A program made the position numbers and the translations under genes. Source: Hyaloperonospora brassicae (Eukaryota > Oomycota > Peronosporomycetes > Peronosporales > Peronosporaceae). From it: a stretch of DNA of 64,000 nucleotides. Positions 1-13,966 of the stretch are shown in pieces; the stretch's first letter is position 1, and each line of letters starts with the position of its first letter. Below the pieces are notes generated by a model. It had not been told where the DNA came from and did no database searches. It was given only the letters and a program-made list of their open reading frames with translations. Location of the stretch: contig CANTFL010000002.1 in assembly GCA_947650285.1 (NCBI GenBank), positions 62,001-126,000 of the forward strand, written 5' to 3'.

Positions 1-2704
1 AGTGACACTGTTGTAATTTCTTAGAGGATCCTCACCCCGTATTCCACTGTGGGACTTTGAGGCCAGTAGGGCTTCCATCCGACCCAAAGTAATACATACC
101 TAAGGTGCGGGTTGGTAGGGCGGTCACCCATTGGCTGTTTGCTCGTCTAATATGTTTGTCGATCTCCGGCGCCTGTAACCGTACCCGCCGCCCGTCGGTA
201 TCGATCCAGGTACCCCCCCCCCCCGGTCCCAGATTCAGTGGCACTAACCAGTAAGTAGCGAGGTGTCGATATTACCCAATGAAGTTTATATTCCAATAAT
301 ATTAGGCTTGTGAGGTACATATTGGAGAATATAATTTTTAAGACGATATTCTCATTGACCCAATTTTAGCTTGAACTACACGAAACGGACTAATCTCATC
401 AACCGCCGACTACAAGTCCTCCTGATTTTAATTTGTTCAATGGATTAGAGAGCTTCGGCTCGGTCACATCTGCAGCATCTGTCCCGTCTCGAGCGCTTTC
501 ACACGCTTGTTGAGCAATATGCTCGTAGCTTTCCGGATTCAGTGGAGGCTACCACTATGCTCGATCAGCGCAGCTCCAAGAAAGGATGCAGAACAGGTGC
601 AATGTTCTTGGAAAGAAGTTACGAATTATCACGTTGCAGCTGTTAGCCGCGTCCAGTGGCTCTACGATTTGAAGGAACGTGGTCATTCAAGTCAATTACT
701 GAAGTACGCGCTGATGGAACCTAACGGCGTAATTTTTGACAGTTTCGGTGATGCACTGCCTATTATAGCAAATGTAGAGAAAATATAAGACGTGTTAATC
801 GGCCAAATTTTTGCTCTAATTGCTAGCGCTGTGATCCATCACACGCTCAGTATAATTAACTCTTCGTCTGTGCAGTGAGTCACACGGCCTGCACGCTCCC
901 GTTGCAGCTATATTGCACTCGCATTGCGATTCTCACTAAGGGATCGTTCCATCGATGATCCGTTACTTTATCTAAGGCCACTCGTGGCAGCGGTGCGTAC
1001 ATCGACGTAATATCGATGTAACCTGCACTGACATTACAAGGCGCTTAGTCCACAACCTTTATAAACCTCAAGTTCCTCGTTGAACGTACAATGTATATTC
1101 CCCAGGTAAGAATTTAAAATGTTATGGTCTCAGTGACGCACTGTTGAACTTCCCGACCTTGCCGGGACGAGGCGATTGGGCCACCGGCGCAGATGAGACT
1201 TTATACACCATCGGCGCCACCACTACGCTATGAAGCTCTCGGCAAGCTATTGTCCAGGTCTCCGCGACTCAGGTGAGTAGAGCCACCGACTCAGCACGCT
1301 TCGTGCCTTTCAAGTCACTTACTTGGAATGTAGCTGCCGCGCTGATGCACTTTGCCTGTCTTTTGGAGCAGAGAAAAGGCGTTGGAACACTGAGTGTGAA
1401 GCTTAACAAGACAGTTATAGTCTCAACACCTGCGGTCAAGGACTTTTCTTCGGCAGCGTTTCCATTATTGCCGCTTTTCGATACTTGATGAGATCGTAGT
1501 GGACCGCGGAGATGAAGGGATGTCGCTTGTTCTTATCGGTGCATTATGGCTATGAGATACTATTTCTAGCGAGTCGTCGCTGCACTTAGCTAAAGACAAA
1601 CTGGATGAATACTGCTCTTCGTCTATTGACCATGTCAGTCACGCTAGCACAAGATATTGCAATATGCATGACTGCAAGTGTTGCATGTCATTTGAAGCCT
1701 ATCGGAAGCTACTCACCTGATGTACAACACTTCGCTGCCGCAATCTAGTGCGCAGGTGGATTCTATATACTAGTTAGTGACATTTCGTTGCAGCTAAACT
1801 TTTGTATTTAAAGTCGTGGCGTTATTTATGTGATGTGTCAAGATCTGCCTATCCTTTGCAACTACATCATACATGTACCACGGTAGATCAACGTGCTCCG
1901 AGAAACGAATATGTGCAGCTTAATACACCTGCACTACGCATTGAGTGCCAATCGTCGCACCGGCGCGCAGTACTGACGTCTGGCGCCCGAATGGGACCTC
2001 CCAGCCAGACGTTCTGGCACTCATTTGATGATCCGCTCAGCAAACGTTTCTATTCTACTAACGGCAGGGGGTCAACACAAACGGAAGCTGCTGTCTTCTT
2101 GGTGGTTAACTTGACTGTTGTTTCAGTATTTCATTCTTGATATTGCATATCAAGTTGCTTGGCATCAAGAATGCAACGGAGAGCTGATCATGTAAATTGC
2201 AGCACCCTCTAGTCACTGTGCACACGGATTTGACAGCGACGCCTGTCCTACATTCCAATAGCTTATTCATAGCTTACTGATAAGTCTAAACGGTAAATTA
2301 CGATCATGGTAAGCGTACTTGGCACACCTAGCATTATCCTGCGTCAGTCGATGCTCAGTTTATCCGGATGCATTTGATATCGTACAGCAAAGAGAAGTAC
2401 TGCCACCATTTCGTCCAGATTGCGCACCGAACACAGCAGCCGCAGTTGTAGAGAGTCTACTCGGCAGTCATACGTATGATTGACGCAGCATCTCATACAT
2501 TGATGCTCCGAGCCACGGGCGTGCCATTGGAGGCGATGCTGAATTAATCCGATGGACCTTGTTGATTATTTGCGAAAGTCAATTGTAGCCTTCAAATTTG
2601 TCAAGTCTCAAAAATGAATTGGAACGTGTAAAATTCGTATTAGTAGGAGAACGTTGACCACCCCCCAGGTTTTCGTTCACCAGCCCCACCCCTATATACT
2701 ACCG
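1..2704 (+). repeat. Left arm of giant inverted repeat (palindrome)
   Basis: Reads as the reverse complement of 3412-6111. Coordinates of matching bases sum to 6112 near the outer end and 6116 after a homopolymer length difference. By eye the arms differ at only a few sites: a 12-C versus 8-G run (213-224 versus 5892-5899), a GGATTC/GAATTC change near 1759, one base near 255 and one at 2699. The arm starts at base 1, so it may continue outside the window. Its longer open frames (for example 507-788 and 1802-2140) resemble no family I know, and the 1802 frame has no ATG start. Could be a foldback-type element, a recent inverted duplication or an assembly artefact. Confidence 0.95.
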
Positions 2705-3411
2705 AACTATGCTCGATATAACTCGTCTGTTTGGTAAATTTGAGAATATAACGCCGATCTCAGAAGTAATATTCAATCTCATTTACAAATGAAATAATAC
2801 TAAATCTGAACAAACTATACATGTCTATAAGTCGGTAATGTTTGGTAATTTATTATTTAGCTGCTTCATTTGACCACGCCATTACTCGGTCAAATGAAAT
2901 CTGAATACGAGCAAATCTGGAACCGGTTGGGCTTGTAGCGGTTATCCTGCATGGGCACTATGACGAAGGCATTGAACATCACTATATTCAAAAGTGACTT
3001 TAATCCAGCCGCAGAGGTCTATTAAGAGGTAAATCACTTGTCGTAATACCTATTAAATTGGCTAACTAGACCAACGTGTAATTTGATGTTGGTAGTGGCT
3101 CCATGTGGCGTCTGATAAGAGCCATAGTGATCTTTCATAGGTCAGGTATCCCCGTATACGGAGTCTGGATCCGCTGGGCACCACAATAAAGGGCTTTTTC
3201 CAGCGTATCGTATGTACAGCAGGTGGGAGCAGAGCCATATGAGACCGACTAGCTGGAATTTGAGCGCTATATATATTTTTGCCGGCTGAAAAACAAAGCG
3301 TGTGGGCTAAAGAAAAAAGTGACAACTATAGTTTTGGGGTTAGCTGCCAGTATTAGACCATATATAATGTTTAATAATGACCATTAAAAAAACATGGAAA
3401 GCAACAAACTA
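2705..3411. other. Unique spacer of the palindrome
   Basis: Single-copy AT-rich sequence between the two arms. Arm identity stops at base 2704 and its mirror 3412; beyond that the two sides no longer pair. An 87-codon open frame on the minus strand (3062-3325) begins with TTG and resembles nothing I know, so I do not call it a gene. No transposase, integrase or recombinase motif is visible here, so the palindrome has no evident mobilisation gene of its own. Confidence 0.85.
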
Positions 3412-6111
3412 CGGTAATATATAGGGGTGGGGCTGGTGAACGAAAACCTGGGGGGTGGTCAACGTTCTCCTACTATTACGAATTTTACACGTTCCAATTC
3501 ATTTTTGAGACTTGACAAATTTGAAGGCTACAATTGACTTTCGCAAATAATCAACAAGGTCCATCGGATTAATTCAGCATCGCCTCCAATGGCACGCCCG
3601 TGGCTCGGAGCATCAATGTATGAGATGCTGCGTCAATCATACGTATGACTGCCGAGTAGACTCTCTACAACTGCGGCTGCTGTGTTCGGTGCGCAATCTG
3701 GACGAAATGGTGGCAGTACTTCTCTTTGCTGTACGATATCAAATGCATCCGGATAAACTGAGCATCGACTGACGCAGGATAATGCTAGGTGTGCCAAGTA
3801 CGCTTACCATGATCGTAATTTACCGTTTAGACTTATCAGTAAGCTATGAATAAGCTATTGGAATGTAGGACAGGCGTCGCTGTCAAATCCGTGTGCACAG
3901 TGACTAGAGGGTGCTGCAATTTACATGATCAGCTCTCCGTTGCATTCTTGATGCCAAGCAACTTGATATGCAATATCAAGAATGAAATACTGAAACAACA
4001 GTCAAGTTAACCACCAAGAAGACAGCAGCTTCCGTTTGTGTTGACCCCCTGCCGTTAGTAGAATAGAAACGTTTGCTGAGCGGATCATCAAATGAGTGCC
4101 AGAACGTCTGGCTGGGAGGTCCCATTCGGGCGCCAGACGTCAGTACTGCGCGCCGGTGCGACGATTGGCACTCAATGCGTAGTGCAGGTGTATTAAGCTG
4201 CACATATTCGTTTCTCGGAGCACGTTGATCTACCGTGGTACATGTATGATGTAGTTGCAAAGGATAGGCAGATCTTGACACATCACATAAATAACGCCAC
4301 GACTTTAAATACAAAAGTTTAGCTGCAACGAAATGTCACTAACTAGTATATAGAATTCACCTGCGCACTAGATTGCGGCAGCGAAGTGTTGTACATCAGG
4401 TGAGTAGCTTCCGATAGGCTTCAAATGACATGCAACACTTGCAGTCATGCATATTGCAATATCTTGTGCTAGCGTGACTGACATGGTCAATAGACGAAGA
4501 GCAGTATTCATCCAGTTTGTCTTTAGCTAAGTGCAGCGACGACTCGCTAGAAATAGTATCTCATAGCCATAATGCACCGATAAGAACAAGCGACATCCCT
4601 TCATCTCCGCGGTCCACTACGATCTCATCAAGTATCGAAAAGCGGCAATAATGGAAACGCTGCCGAAGAAAAGTCCTTGACCGCAGGTGTTGAGACTATA
4701 ACTGTCTTGTTAAGCTTCACACTCAGTGTTCCAACGCCTTTTCTCTGCTCCAAAAGACAGGCAAAGTGCATCAGCGCGGCAGCTACATTCCAAGTAAGTG
4801 ACTTGAAAGGCACGAAGCGTGCTGAGTCGGTGGCTCTACTCACCTGAGTCGCGGAGACCTGGACAATAGCTTGCCGAGAGCTTCATAGCGTAGTGGTGGC
4901 GCCGATGGTGTATAAAGTCTCATCTGCGCCGGTGGCCCAATCGCCTCGTCCCGGCAAGGTCGGGAAGTTCAACAGTGCGTCACTGAGACCATAACATTTT
5001 AAATTCTTACCTGGGGAATATACATTGTACGTTCAACGAGGAACTTGAGGTTTATAAAGGTTGTGGACTAAGCGCCTTGTAATGTCAGTGCAGGTTACAT
5101 CGATATTACGTCGATGTACGCACCGCTGCCACGAGTGGCCTTAGATAAAGTAACGGATCATCGATGGAACGATCCCTTAGTGAGAATCGCAATGCGAGTG
5201 CAATATAGCTGCAACGGGAGCGTGCAGGCCGTGTGACTCACTGCACAGACGAAGAGTTAATTATACTGAGCGTGTGATGGATCACAGCGCTAGCAATTAG
5301 AGCAAAAATTTGGCCGATTAACACGTCTTATATTTTCTCTACATTTGCTATAATAGGCAGTGCATCACCGAAACTGTCAAAAATTACGCCGTTAGGTTCC
5401 ATCAGCGCGTACTTCAGTAATTGACTTGAATGACCACGTTCCTTCAAATCGTAGAGCCACTGGACGCGGCTAACAGCTGCAACGTGATAATTCGTAACTT
5501 CTTTCCAAGAACATTGCACCTGTTCTGCATCCTTTCTTGGAGCTGCGCTGATCGAGCATAGTGGTAGCCTCCACTGAATCCGGAAAGCTACGAGCATATT
5601 GCTCAACAAGCGTGTGAAAGCGCTCGAGACGGGACAGATGCTGCAGATGTGACCGAGCCGAAGCTCTCTAATCCATTGAACAAATTAAAATCAGGAGGAC
5701 TTGTAGTCGGCGGTTGATGAGATTAGTCCGTTTCGTGTAGTTCAAGCTAAAATTGGGTCAATGAGAATATCGTCTTAAAAATTATATTCTCCAATATGTA
5801 CCTCACAAGCCTAATATTATTGGAATATAAACTTCATTGGGTAATATCGACACCTCGCTACTTAATGGTTAGTGCCACTGAATCTGGGACCGGGGGGGGT
5901 ACCTGGATCGATACCGACGGGCGGCGGGTACGGTTACAGGCGCCGGAGATCGACAAACATATTAGACGAGCAAACAGCCAATGGGTGACCGCCCTACCAA
6001 CCCGCACCTTAGGTATGTATTACTTTGGGTCGGATGGAAGCCCTACTGGCCTCAAAGTCCCACAGTGGAATACGGGGTGAGGATCCTCTAAGAAATTACA
6101 ACAGTGTCACT
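3412..6111 (-). repeat. Right arm of giant inverted repeat (palindrome)
   Basis: Reverse complement of 1-2704 with only a handful of differences. Its outer end (the complement of base 1) is 6111, so whether the repeat really ends there cannot be told from this window. No target-site duplication can be tested because the left junction is not visible. Confidence 0.95.
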
Positions 6112-9100
6112 GCACTCGTAGCCCACACCGGGGTGATCCGAAGGACTACGCCGCGTAAAATCGTACTGTTTAGTGCAGTCCATCATATCAAGTGACTTAG
6201 CCATTAATCGCTGCTAGACACGCAACAATTGGCGTTCAACGAAATAATAATTTGGAGTTTGCAGTTGATACATTTGACTAGATCAAAATGTGCTATAGGA
6301 GATTCAACTGCATTGAACACAACTATGCTCTTACCTTTCTATGTATGCGTCCGTATAGAAGATAGGCCTTCCTCTGCACATGCCATGGACGTAGGGTTGC
6401 GAGGCACGTTTCGTCACTGTTTCAGTGTAGGCGGCTTGTTCTGTGCGGTTACAAGCGCAGAGTGCCCCATTTAGATGACAGCACTTTGTAGTCTGTCCAA
6501 CGACTACGGACTTTTCATCCAACACGAATAAAATAGGATCGCTTTCATGCCAAGCGTAAAGTATTCGCGCATTTAAGTGACATCGAATGGGCCATCCGGT
6601 TTGCTATGAAAGGCGATAAGTACATGCCACAATACAAAGTTCTTCCAGCATAAATTTGACGCGTAGAGTTATAAGGTAACCTTGCTTTACCATTAAGGTG
6701 CTCCACAGTCAGAGCTTTTAAGTGAATAGGATATCCAACACTTTGAATTGTTGAGTCAGCAGTAATGTTAGACTGCACCTAGCGGGTCAACGCACGCGCG
6801 TTGACCTGAAAGCGTCGTAAAAAATATCTTCGATTACCACGAATAACCTCTTTTGAGATGTCATATCGATTTGGAAGCCATCAAAGAGACCTTAAGATCC
6901 TAAATAAAGATATTTTTTTTGAAAACTTAAGAAAATGTATCTCCGGTTACTAGGAAGAAAATCAAATGGGATTCCATATCAATTTGAATGCCACCATATA
7001 GATCTTCGCATCCTCGATATATATAATTGCTTCGTTTGCTTTGTCAAAATCGACCGAGCATAGCAATATAACTTAGGTCGTAAGGCTTAAGGTTCACGAA
7101 CCATTTACGATTGAGTAATAAGAGGCATTCTTAGCTCTATCTAGGACCAACGTTTTAGTCGCCGCAAACCAAATACATTTATAGTTCGAGTTCTTGATCC
7201 TCAGGTAGCTTAATCGTGGCTTGCACGCTCACGTTCAGACCATTCGCCACCTTACAGCCAATACAATTCATGAATACGAGTTGATGACAAGGTTTATTCA
7301 ATGTATATAGTCTATTTTCTTAAATACTTACTTGTTCCATTAAGTAATAGATACGGAAGAATACGCATTCTGAGTGGTGGAACAGAATGTATTTATTATG
7401 GAACAGCCTAGCATCGAATTTAGGTCCCATCGTCCCCCGATGCTACAAGTGAGCGGAGTTCGAAACAACTAGTTCAATCCTACGTGACGAATAGAGAAAT
7501 TGTCACTCCTATATGTAAAAGATTTTGTGCATTCAATCAGTCAAATCGCAGGGTACTACGCCTACATACGTATTGCACGAATCTAATGCTGCCGGCAGTA
7601 CTACGTAGCAAACGTTCGTCGACCAATACGGGGCCAAGACGCGATTCCGAAGCTGATGCGATGTCACGATAATGTAGCGGATCTATCAAACCTGGTCGAG
7701 GGCAGCAGAGTGGATCACCTTGCTGATCTAACGACTTCAAGACTCTGTAGGCTTCTTGACGAAGGTAAATCTTAACATACCGAATTAATGTGTTGCTGCC
7801 CCTGGTGAAAAAATGTCCCTCATCGTCTTGCAGATAATATTGACCAAAGGCATGCCACGTTGAGCCCTAACTAACTGTTACACGTCAAGCAATGTATTTC
7901 GGCGCCGATCGCTGGAGGACCTTAGTCTACTGCTTGTTGAGCGCGAGACCCTTCAAGCGAGGACATCATTGCGCCCTACAGCATGCTTATCAGTAAAGGC
8001 AGATATGCAATCATTCATGCTTTAATATACGCTTAGTGATTAAAGCTACATTGTGATAATACTGTCCTAGATTCTGATGATAAATTCGATGTCACCATTG
8101 ACCTTCAATAGCCCAAGCAGTAGGAGGCATGGACCAGCTGGTAGCGCATTTCTAAACCGATACCATATATGGAGCGTTTATAAGCCTTACAATGCTTCAT
8201 GACTGATACGGTGGTCTCTTCTGTGGTACAACATAGAGATCTAACACACAAGACCCCACTTTAGCTAACCGCTACACTTCTGCAAGCTACTAGTTGATGT
8301 TATAACTTTCGCATGGACCAAGGTTCAGCACAAGTGTAATTTTATATGGCCGGGCCATCGAGGCATTCTGAAAAAAAGAACATTAATTATAAAAAGATAT
8401 CAATTTTTAGAAGCGGCACCAAGGTAAGTCTGGGTCTACGGAAGAGTCTACCATAATGTGACTGGCTGCGGTAACTCTATCACATCACTAAGACGTTAAG
8501 GGAATGCGTCACGATGTGCTCACATAAGAAATCATTCAAGCAAATTATACGAGTGAAAAAGTACCATGTTCTCTGAGTAAATTTGTTATCGTGACAGCAA
8601 TGAAACATTGCAAGTCACAATAAGTGACAGACCTAGTGTAGTCGCTATAAAGCTTGATCTGATAGTCTCGAAATTCCAATTTGGAGATACTGTGGTTCGT
8701 AACGATTGAAATAAAACGTTACAGGATAGATCTGCGTCGTGACAAGATTCAAACGATCGACGCACTCGTCGAAGAGGATATGTACGCAGTCAATACTTTG
8801 TCGGCATTAGCTTTAAGGAACACTTACGTGTTCCATAAGGATCATTAAACGAAATTATCCTTGATGAAGATACCCATACCTATCTAAAATAACTTTTGCC
8901 CACTGGGTATACAAGTAAATGTTATCGATACAAGTTCATTTGATACAAGTAAATCATTTTTTAATTAGATCTTGTGATTCGCAAACGAAAAATACACCAG
9001 ACAAGATATCAAGAAACAAAACCTGGGCTTGAAATAGTAACTAATTAAGGCGTATACACTACCTCAACGACAATTGCGAGGATGGACAACTTGAATGTAA

Positions 9101-12100
9101 AAACTAGAGGTAAACCACCCCCATCTTTTGTAACATTGTTGTATTTATTTTCCGAGTATGCTGGCGAATAGTGCACGTATTCAATTATTTTATACTGTGC
9201 CTATATTTGTACATAAAGTTCTATCGATGTAGGACGTCATCTTCGACAAAATATCAAAAGAAATAATATTTTTGTCCATGCCTCTAATACAAAACTTCAT
9301 TCTGATCCTCCTGCATGATCGGAACATCCCGTCCCCATCGATTTTACCATTTAAGCAAATACGCTAGGAATAGCGTGTTAGGTCATAAGGGATTTTAACG
9401 AATCTGTTTGACCTATAAGATATATAACATCACATTTTTAGAACGGTGTGCAATTTTACTGCGAGCTAATTCTACGATGTATTCGTCCCTAGACATTATA
9501 TAAGCAAAAACACGGATTGGTGATTTTTAGCGACTCCATGTCTGCAATATTCTTGCAATCGTTCGAGCATTTATGCCATATATCTGCCGATCACGATAAC
9601 AGAAGAAGCTAGTATAGTGCAAATTTATTGTATGGATCTTTAATATAACTACAATCCTTTTTTTGGGTGTAGCTTCGGTAGAAATGATGTACTCCCTGAT
9701 TAAGCGATCAGGATGATCACCATCTCGTCAGTGGCAAATGATGTTGAGCCTAATACAACATTTTTCGGCAATAAGGCGGACTTGCAAGGTTTTTTCCCTA
9801 ACTGCGCCAAACTGACAGTTTTACCCTATAGCTCGCAAAATGAATCAAAACGAGAAATGTCATAATGCTATACATCAGTATTCTGGGCAAAGTATTCTAA
9901 ACGAAATGATTTAATTGCCTTCGTCAGAAATATAAAACCGAACCAGACCATTACATATGGTTTGTAACGCTAGAAATATTAAAATAGGGAACGCGTTGAT
10001 GCAATACGGTACAGAAGGTGCAAAATGCTACATCTGGTATCATTCGGGTTTGAAAAACCCAGGAGAGTCTAGGAACGTATTGTATATCAAGAAAAGCAGC
10101 TGAACATGAAGTATGCGCCGGCTTATTATCTTCTATACTTTCGAATATCGGCATTTATCGTTTATCAACTGTTTGTGATCAAGCACAATCGTCAATAGCA
10201 AGCCACATTTCGCAAATGATGACGATATAGCGTTCGTTTTTTGCCAGCATAAGATAATTGCAAAGCATGGTACAGAACGACTAAACGCTATCGTAGATGC
10301 ACTTTTGCGCCAATCTTTTTTTCTAGTCCGATACGCGTTCGAATAATGAGGACAAGCCCAATATTTTAACGCAACTTCGCAGCGACCCGTTGTGTAGTAT
10401 GCCTGACAACATGTTATAAAGGAGAATGCGATATACGAAACTTGTGAGTTTGACAAATACAACTATCAATTAATCTCGGCAAGATCAGTAAAATGTTCCA
10501 ATGGCATATCATTATTAGCAAACCCACACTTGATCCTGCAACGGCCTACTATACGTCTAGAAGTCGCTGGTGATGATCCACATTTCTTCATTCACAGTCA
10601 TAACGGTCAAGCTTAATTGTTACGATGCGCCAATAAATAGTCTTCTTGGACGTAAAACAACATGAAGGAGGGGAGTTTCCTGTCCATTCTAATATGATTT
10701 TGTACACAAGAGCATTGTTATTTGCAATTTGACAACAGAAGAAGCCTATTTCTTCATAGCGTGCATCATTGCAGCCTGAACTGGGCCGGGCATATTTCTT
10801 GATGTCCGTTCCTCATAGTTTATATCGGTTTTCGGAAAGGCAATTATAGGAGAAATCTTGAGCCTCCTGATCGCTTCATCAGACGGTTATTCTTGTCGGT
10901 GTTTCAGGGTCGATGGAAGCCAAGATTCGTGCTCGTGTCTGCATCTATAAATCTTTCCTCTTAAAAGTCTTATCTGTGAACTTTTACTCGATCAATATTT
11001 TCTATATACCTCTACCTTTATATAAATCGTGTTCATTCGATTGAATTGCGATCAAAGATGTCTAACTTCTACATCGGAAACAGATTGCTATACAATACGT
11101 ATTAACATATTCTCAATAAAAATAGCGTTCACTATTTTAAAAGGTGAATCAAATCTTGCCAATAGCGGAACTCGGCATATAAAAAATGGTGCACGCGTCG
11201 AAAATGCATACATCTCTACCTTAACTGAGTGTGAGTGATATGTAAGTACAAACATTTCTGATCTAAAGGTGTGGTTTACTTAGATAGTGGTGCAGTGGGC
11301 TAATCTTTACGATGATGACTGCCGGTTTAATCCTTTTACTGTGTACAATAATACATGAGGCTGAAAATCGCAGTATTAATCCACAGTAGCTAAAACAAAC
11401 TGCCACTACCTTAAAAAAATCATGAATAGAATATACCGAATATAGTGGGTCGTTCGCGTAATTGAATATAACTCACCGAACCAATTAGCTAATTACTGAT
11501 CCAACTAGCCTATATGACTTTATTTTATCAACTGCAGACGTTAATCTCGACTCACAGTATGCAAATGCTACTGATCTGTTTTCGTAGAAGAAGATCCCAG
11601 AAATAGTGAAAAAAGATATTCCATGTGATGATTTAAAACGACACAAAAATCTCTGCGTCGACCCCGACACGATAAGCAAGATTTATGAATCCCTAGATGA
11701 CGACGATAATCTCTTCATTCCACAAACTTTGCAGGGACATATATACTGGATAATTATAAGTATAAATTCTGCTGACACACACACAAAAGCGGTTGTTCTT
11801 TTCTTTGAAATTTTCTTAACGGAAGCGGTAGATTGGAAAAGTAGTAAATCTGATATATAAGAGTGGAAAAACGTTCTTAGTTTTATGCAGAAAGGGCTAT
11901 TCGTATTTTATAGAACATGGAAACACATTGTTCTCTCTTAAAGTCGATGTTGATGTTGATGCTAATGTTACTGGCGGACTACACTCTTGTACTTTAAAAC
12001 TTAAATTGAGTTATCATGTATCATGAAACCATGATATGCAGGCATCGTGATGATCTAGATATTTTGGTTATGATGGGCATCATATCACTCAATTTCAAGA

Positions 12101-12833
12101 TTCCTATAGGTAGCCTAGATAAAGTTATGAGACCACGGCTAATGGGTGTGGGATTCATGCATCAAAAGTAGGTAGGTCGCGTTCTTCGTACTCTTGGGAC
12201 CTAACTTATTAATTTCCGACGTGGGACCTCGTAATCACAGGCTACTTTTCCAATTGGCGCTTTTCTTCGTGTTTTATAGCGATTTTTACGACATAAATTC
12301 AAAAAATTCTACAAGTATTAAAACTCAACCTAAGCACGTATTGTCTAACGTGCGTAATATCAGAGTGACTCCCCAAGGATATTGATATATATCGTAGTTA
12401 CGAGGTCGAGGCTCGCACATACAATTGGGATGCAATTATGGGTGTGTACGCGTCCCAAATTTTACGTTATGCACATGTATTATTACTATCAGTGCGAGAT
12501 TGCTTCAAACCGTGAAAGAAGTCACCTTGCTGAACATGTCAAGTCATGTTCTTCAGAGAAAAGGCTTTTAATTTAAATATTTATTTAATTTAGAGTAAGG
12601 CTTAAAGTATAGGAGGGATATTTTGACGATTTAATGTCAGATCGTCACGAGAAAATTAATCACAAAAGCATTTTCGAGTAGCAAAAGTGTGGTGAAGTGA
12701 TCAGTGACATTTTAATTAATCGCTATCGCTACGATATAACAAGACTAGATCGGTCACGGACGCTTTGGGACTATCCAATAGAACCAACTTATATGTGACT
12801 GACCTTTTAAAGAGCTCCAACGCGATCGAGGCA
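6112..12833. other. AT-rich decayed intergenic sequence
   Basis: No gene I can support. Open frames are short, scattered on both strands and without recognisable motifs. The longest are a minus frame at 10133-10462 and a plus frame at 11606-11860; the latter is 84 codons, starts with ATG and contains a DDDD run, but I do not recognise it. Directly upstream of an X-family 3' minisatellite and LTR, the right part may be the fully decayed body of a first X element, but I could not find RT or integrase motifs in it. Confidence 0.5.
6202..6236 (+). repeat. Fragment with the LTR core motif ATCGCTGCTAGAC
   Basis: Contains ATTAATCGCTGCTAGACACGC, matching the conserved core of the LTRs at 34911-35355, 48137-48527, 58373-58837 and 60180-60470. 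The surrounding LTR sequence is not recognisable, so this is a short isolated relic just outside the right palindrome arm. Confidence 0.5.
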
Positions 12834-12985
12834 TAGGTAAAAGGTCACGGCCATCGGTTGATACCCGTGATCACGGTCAGCAGGGTTCTGTCCCGGCCAT
12901 CAGTGGTGACCAGCAGTCACGGTCATCGATGGTGAATAGTAGTTACCCTCAGCATGGAGACTAAAGATCACGACAAGCGGTAATT
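12834..12985 (+). repeat. Degenerate minisatellite (X-family 3' end)
   Basis: Five or so diverged copies of a unit of about 24-27 bp built around GGTCACGGTCATCGATGGTGA. A related array precedes the X-family LTR at 21990-22290, and another lies at 31235-31345 in reverse orientation. Spacing from here to the LTR signature CGACGGGTACA is about 500 bp, similar to the other two. Confidence 0.6.
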
Positions 12986-13383
12986 CACACGATTTTAAGC
13001 AATTAAGATATAAGGCAAAGTACGTCATACAACTTGACTTATCGACAGGCATAGTCGTCGTTCTAGCCGAAAATAGGCTAAAATCAAACAGTATTGATTT
13101 ACTAATTTACACGCGTTAGCATTCCTCCAGAATATGACAGTAGTGACCTTCCTACGTATAAGGTTTGTTGTGCACGTGCTTCGAACGTGTTGTTTGGCGA
13201 TTTAATGCTTCGATGGGGACATTAATATTCATTTAATTTTGCTTGCGATCAGATGCGCCAGCATGGTACGGTATGGTCTTTAAATGGCTGATATGATCAA
13301 TAGAATAATTGAATTATGTATCTTAATTCGGGCAAGGTGACCTTGAGGAAGGCTAAAGTGAAGCTACAAGGGCTTTTATGTAG

Positions 13384-13720
13384 CTGTTGGTCACGCGAAG
13401 AGTGTTAACGCGACCACATCATGCTTATAATGAAATGATTCAAGACAGAAAACGACCTCATTTCATCCAGAAGAGTGCGGTTCACCCGGCGACGGGTACA
13501 CGAGAAAAGAAGAAACTAGTATTAGACACGGTCCGGTCACAATCTACGTCAGTCATTTGGCCGGGCAACAGGGATGGTTTGAGTAAGCATCGGACTTTCG
13601 GCGATAACCACTCCACCACCATGTACACATGTTCGATAATTCGGGAGACTTGGGGTCTCACCATTAATCCCTGATCGACGATGTCGAGGTATAAGTTAAC
13701 TGGGTATGGAAGTGTCGGCG
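13384..13720 (+). repeat. X-family LTR (degenerate)
   Basis: Begins TGTTGGTCACGCGAAGAG with a dyad around TTAACGCGACC. About 100 bases in, it has the CGACGGGTACA signature, and further on a CTCCACCACCATG block. A homologous start and the same blocks occur at 16317 (TGTGACCGCGTGAAGAG, CCGACGGGTAAC, CTCCACCACAATG). The right end is not sharp. It can be read as 3' LTR of a decayed element to the left and 5' LTR of the gag remnant to the right. Confidence 0.5.
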
Positions 13721-13966
13721 AAAAATGGGTCATTGCAGACAAGTGATAAGCAATGTACCTAGGTTCGTCAGGATTCTAGGGGAGGTTCTATCGATTATAA
13801 TTAAAGAGGAAGATCACTTAGATGATCAGTGACAGAACCCTCCATACGATTCTCAGGTACCTCGGGAACCACTGAGGTTCGCACTGCGAAGAATGACCCT
13901 CTAGTTGAGACACGTCTAGCGAAAGCAAAACTTGTTTCGGCAAACAAAATATACAATTAGAAGAAG

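Noticed and set aside
1802..2140. 112-codon frame present in both palindrome arms as a conserved gene
   Set aside because: Identity of the arms is trivial because whole arms are duplicated; the frame starts with TTG and has no motif.
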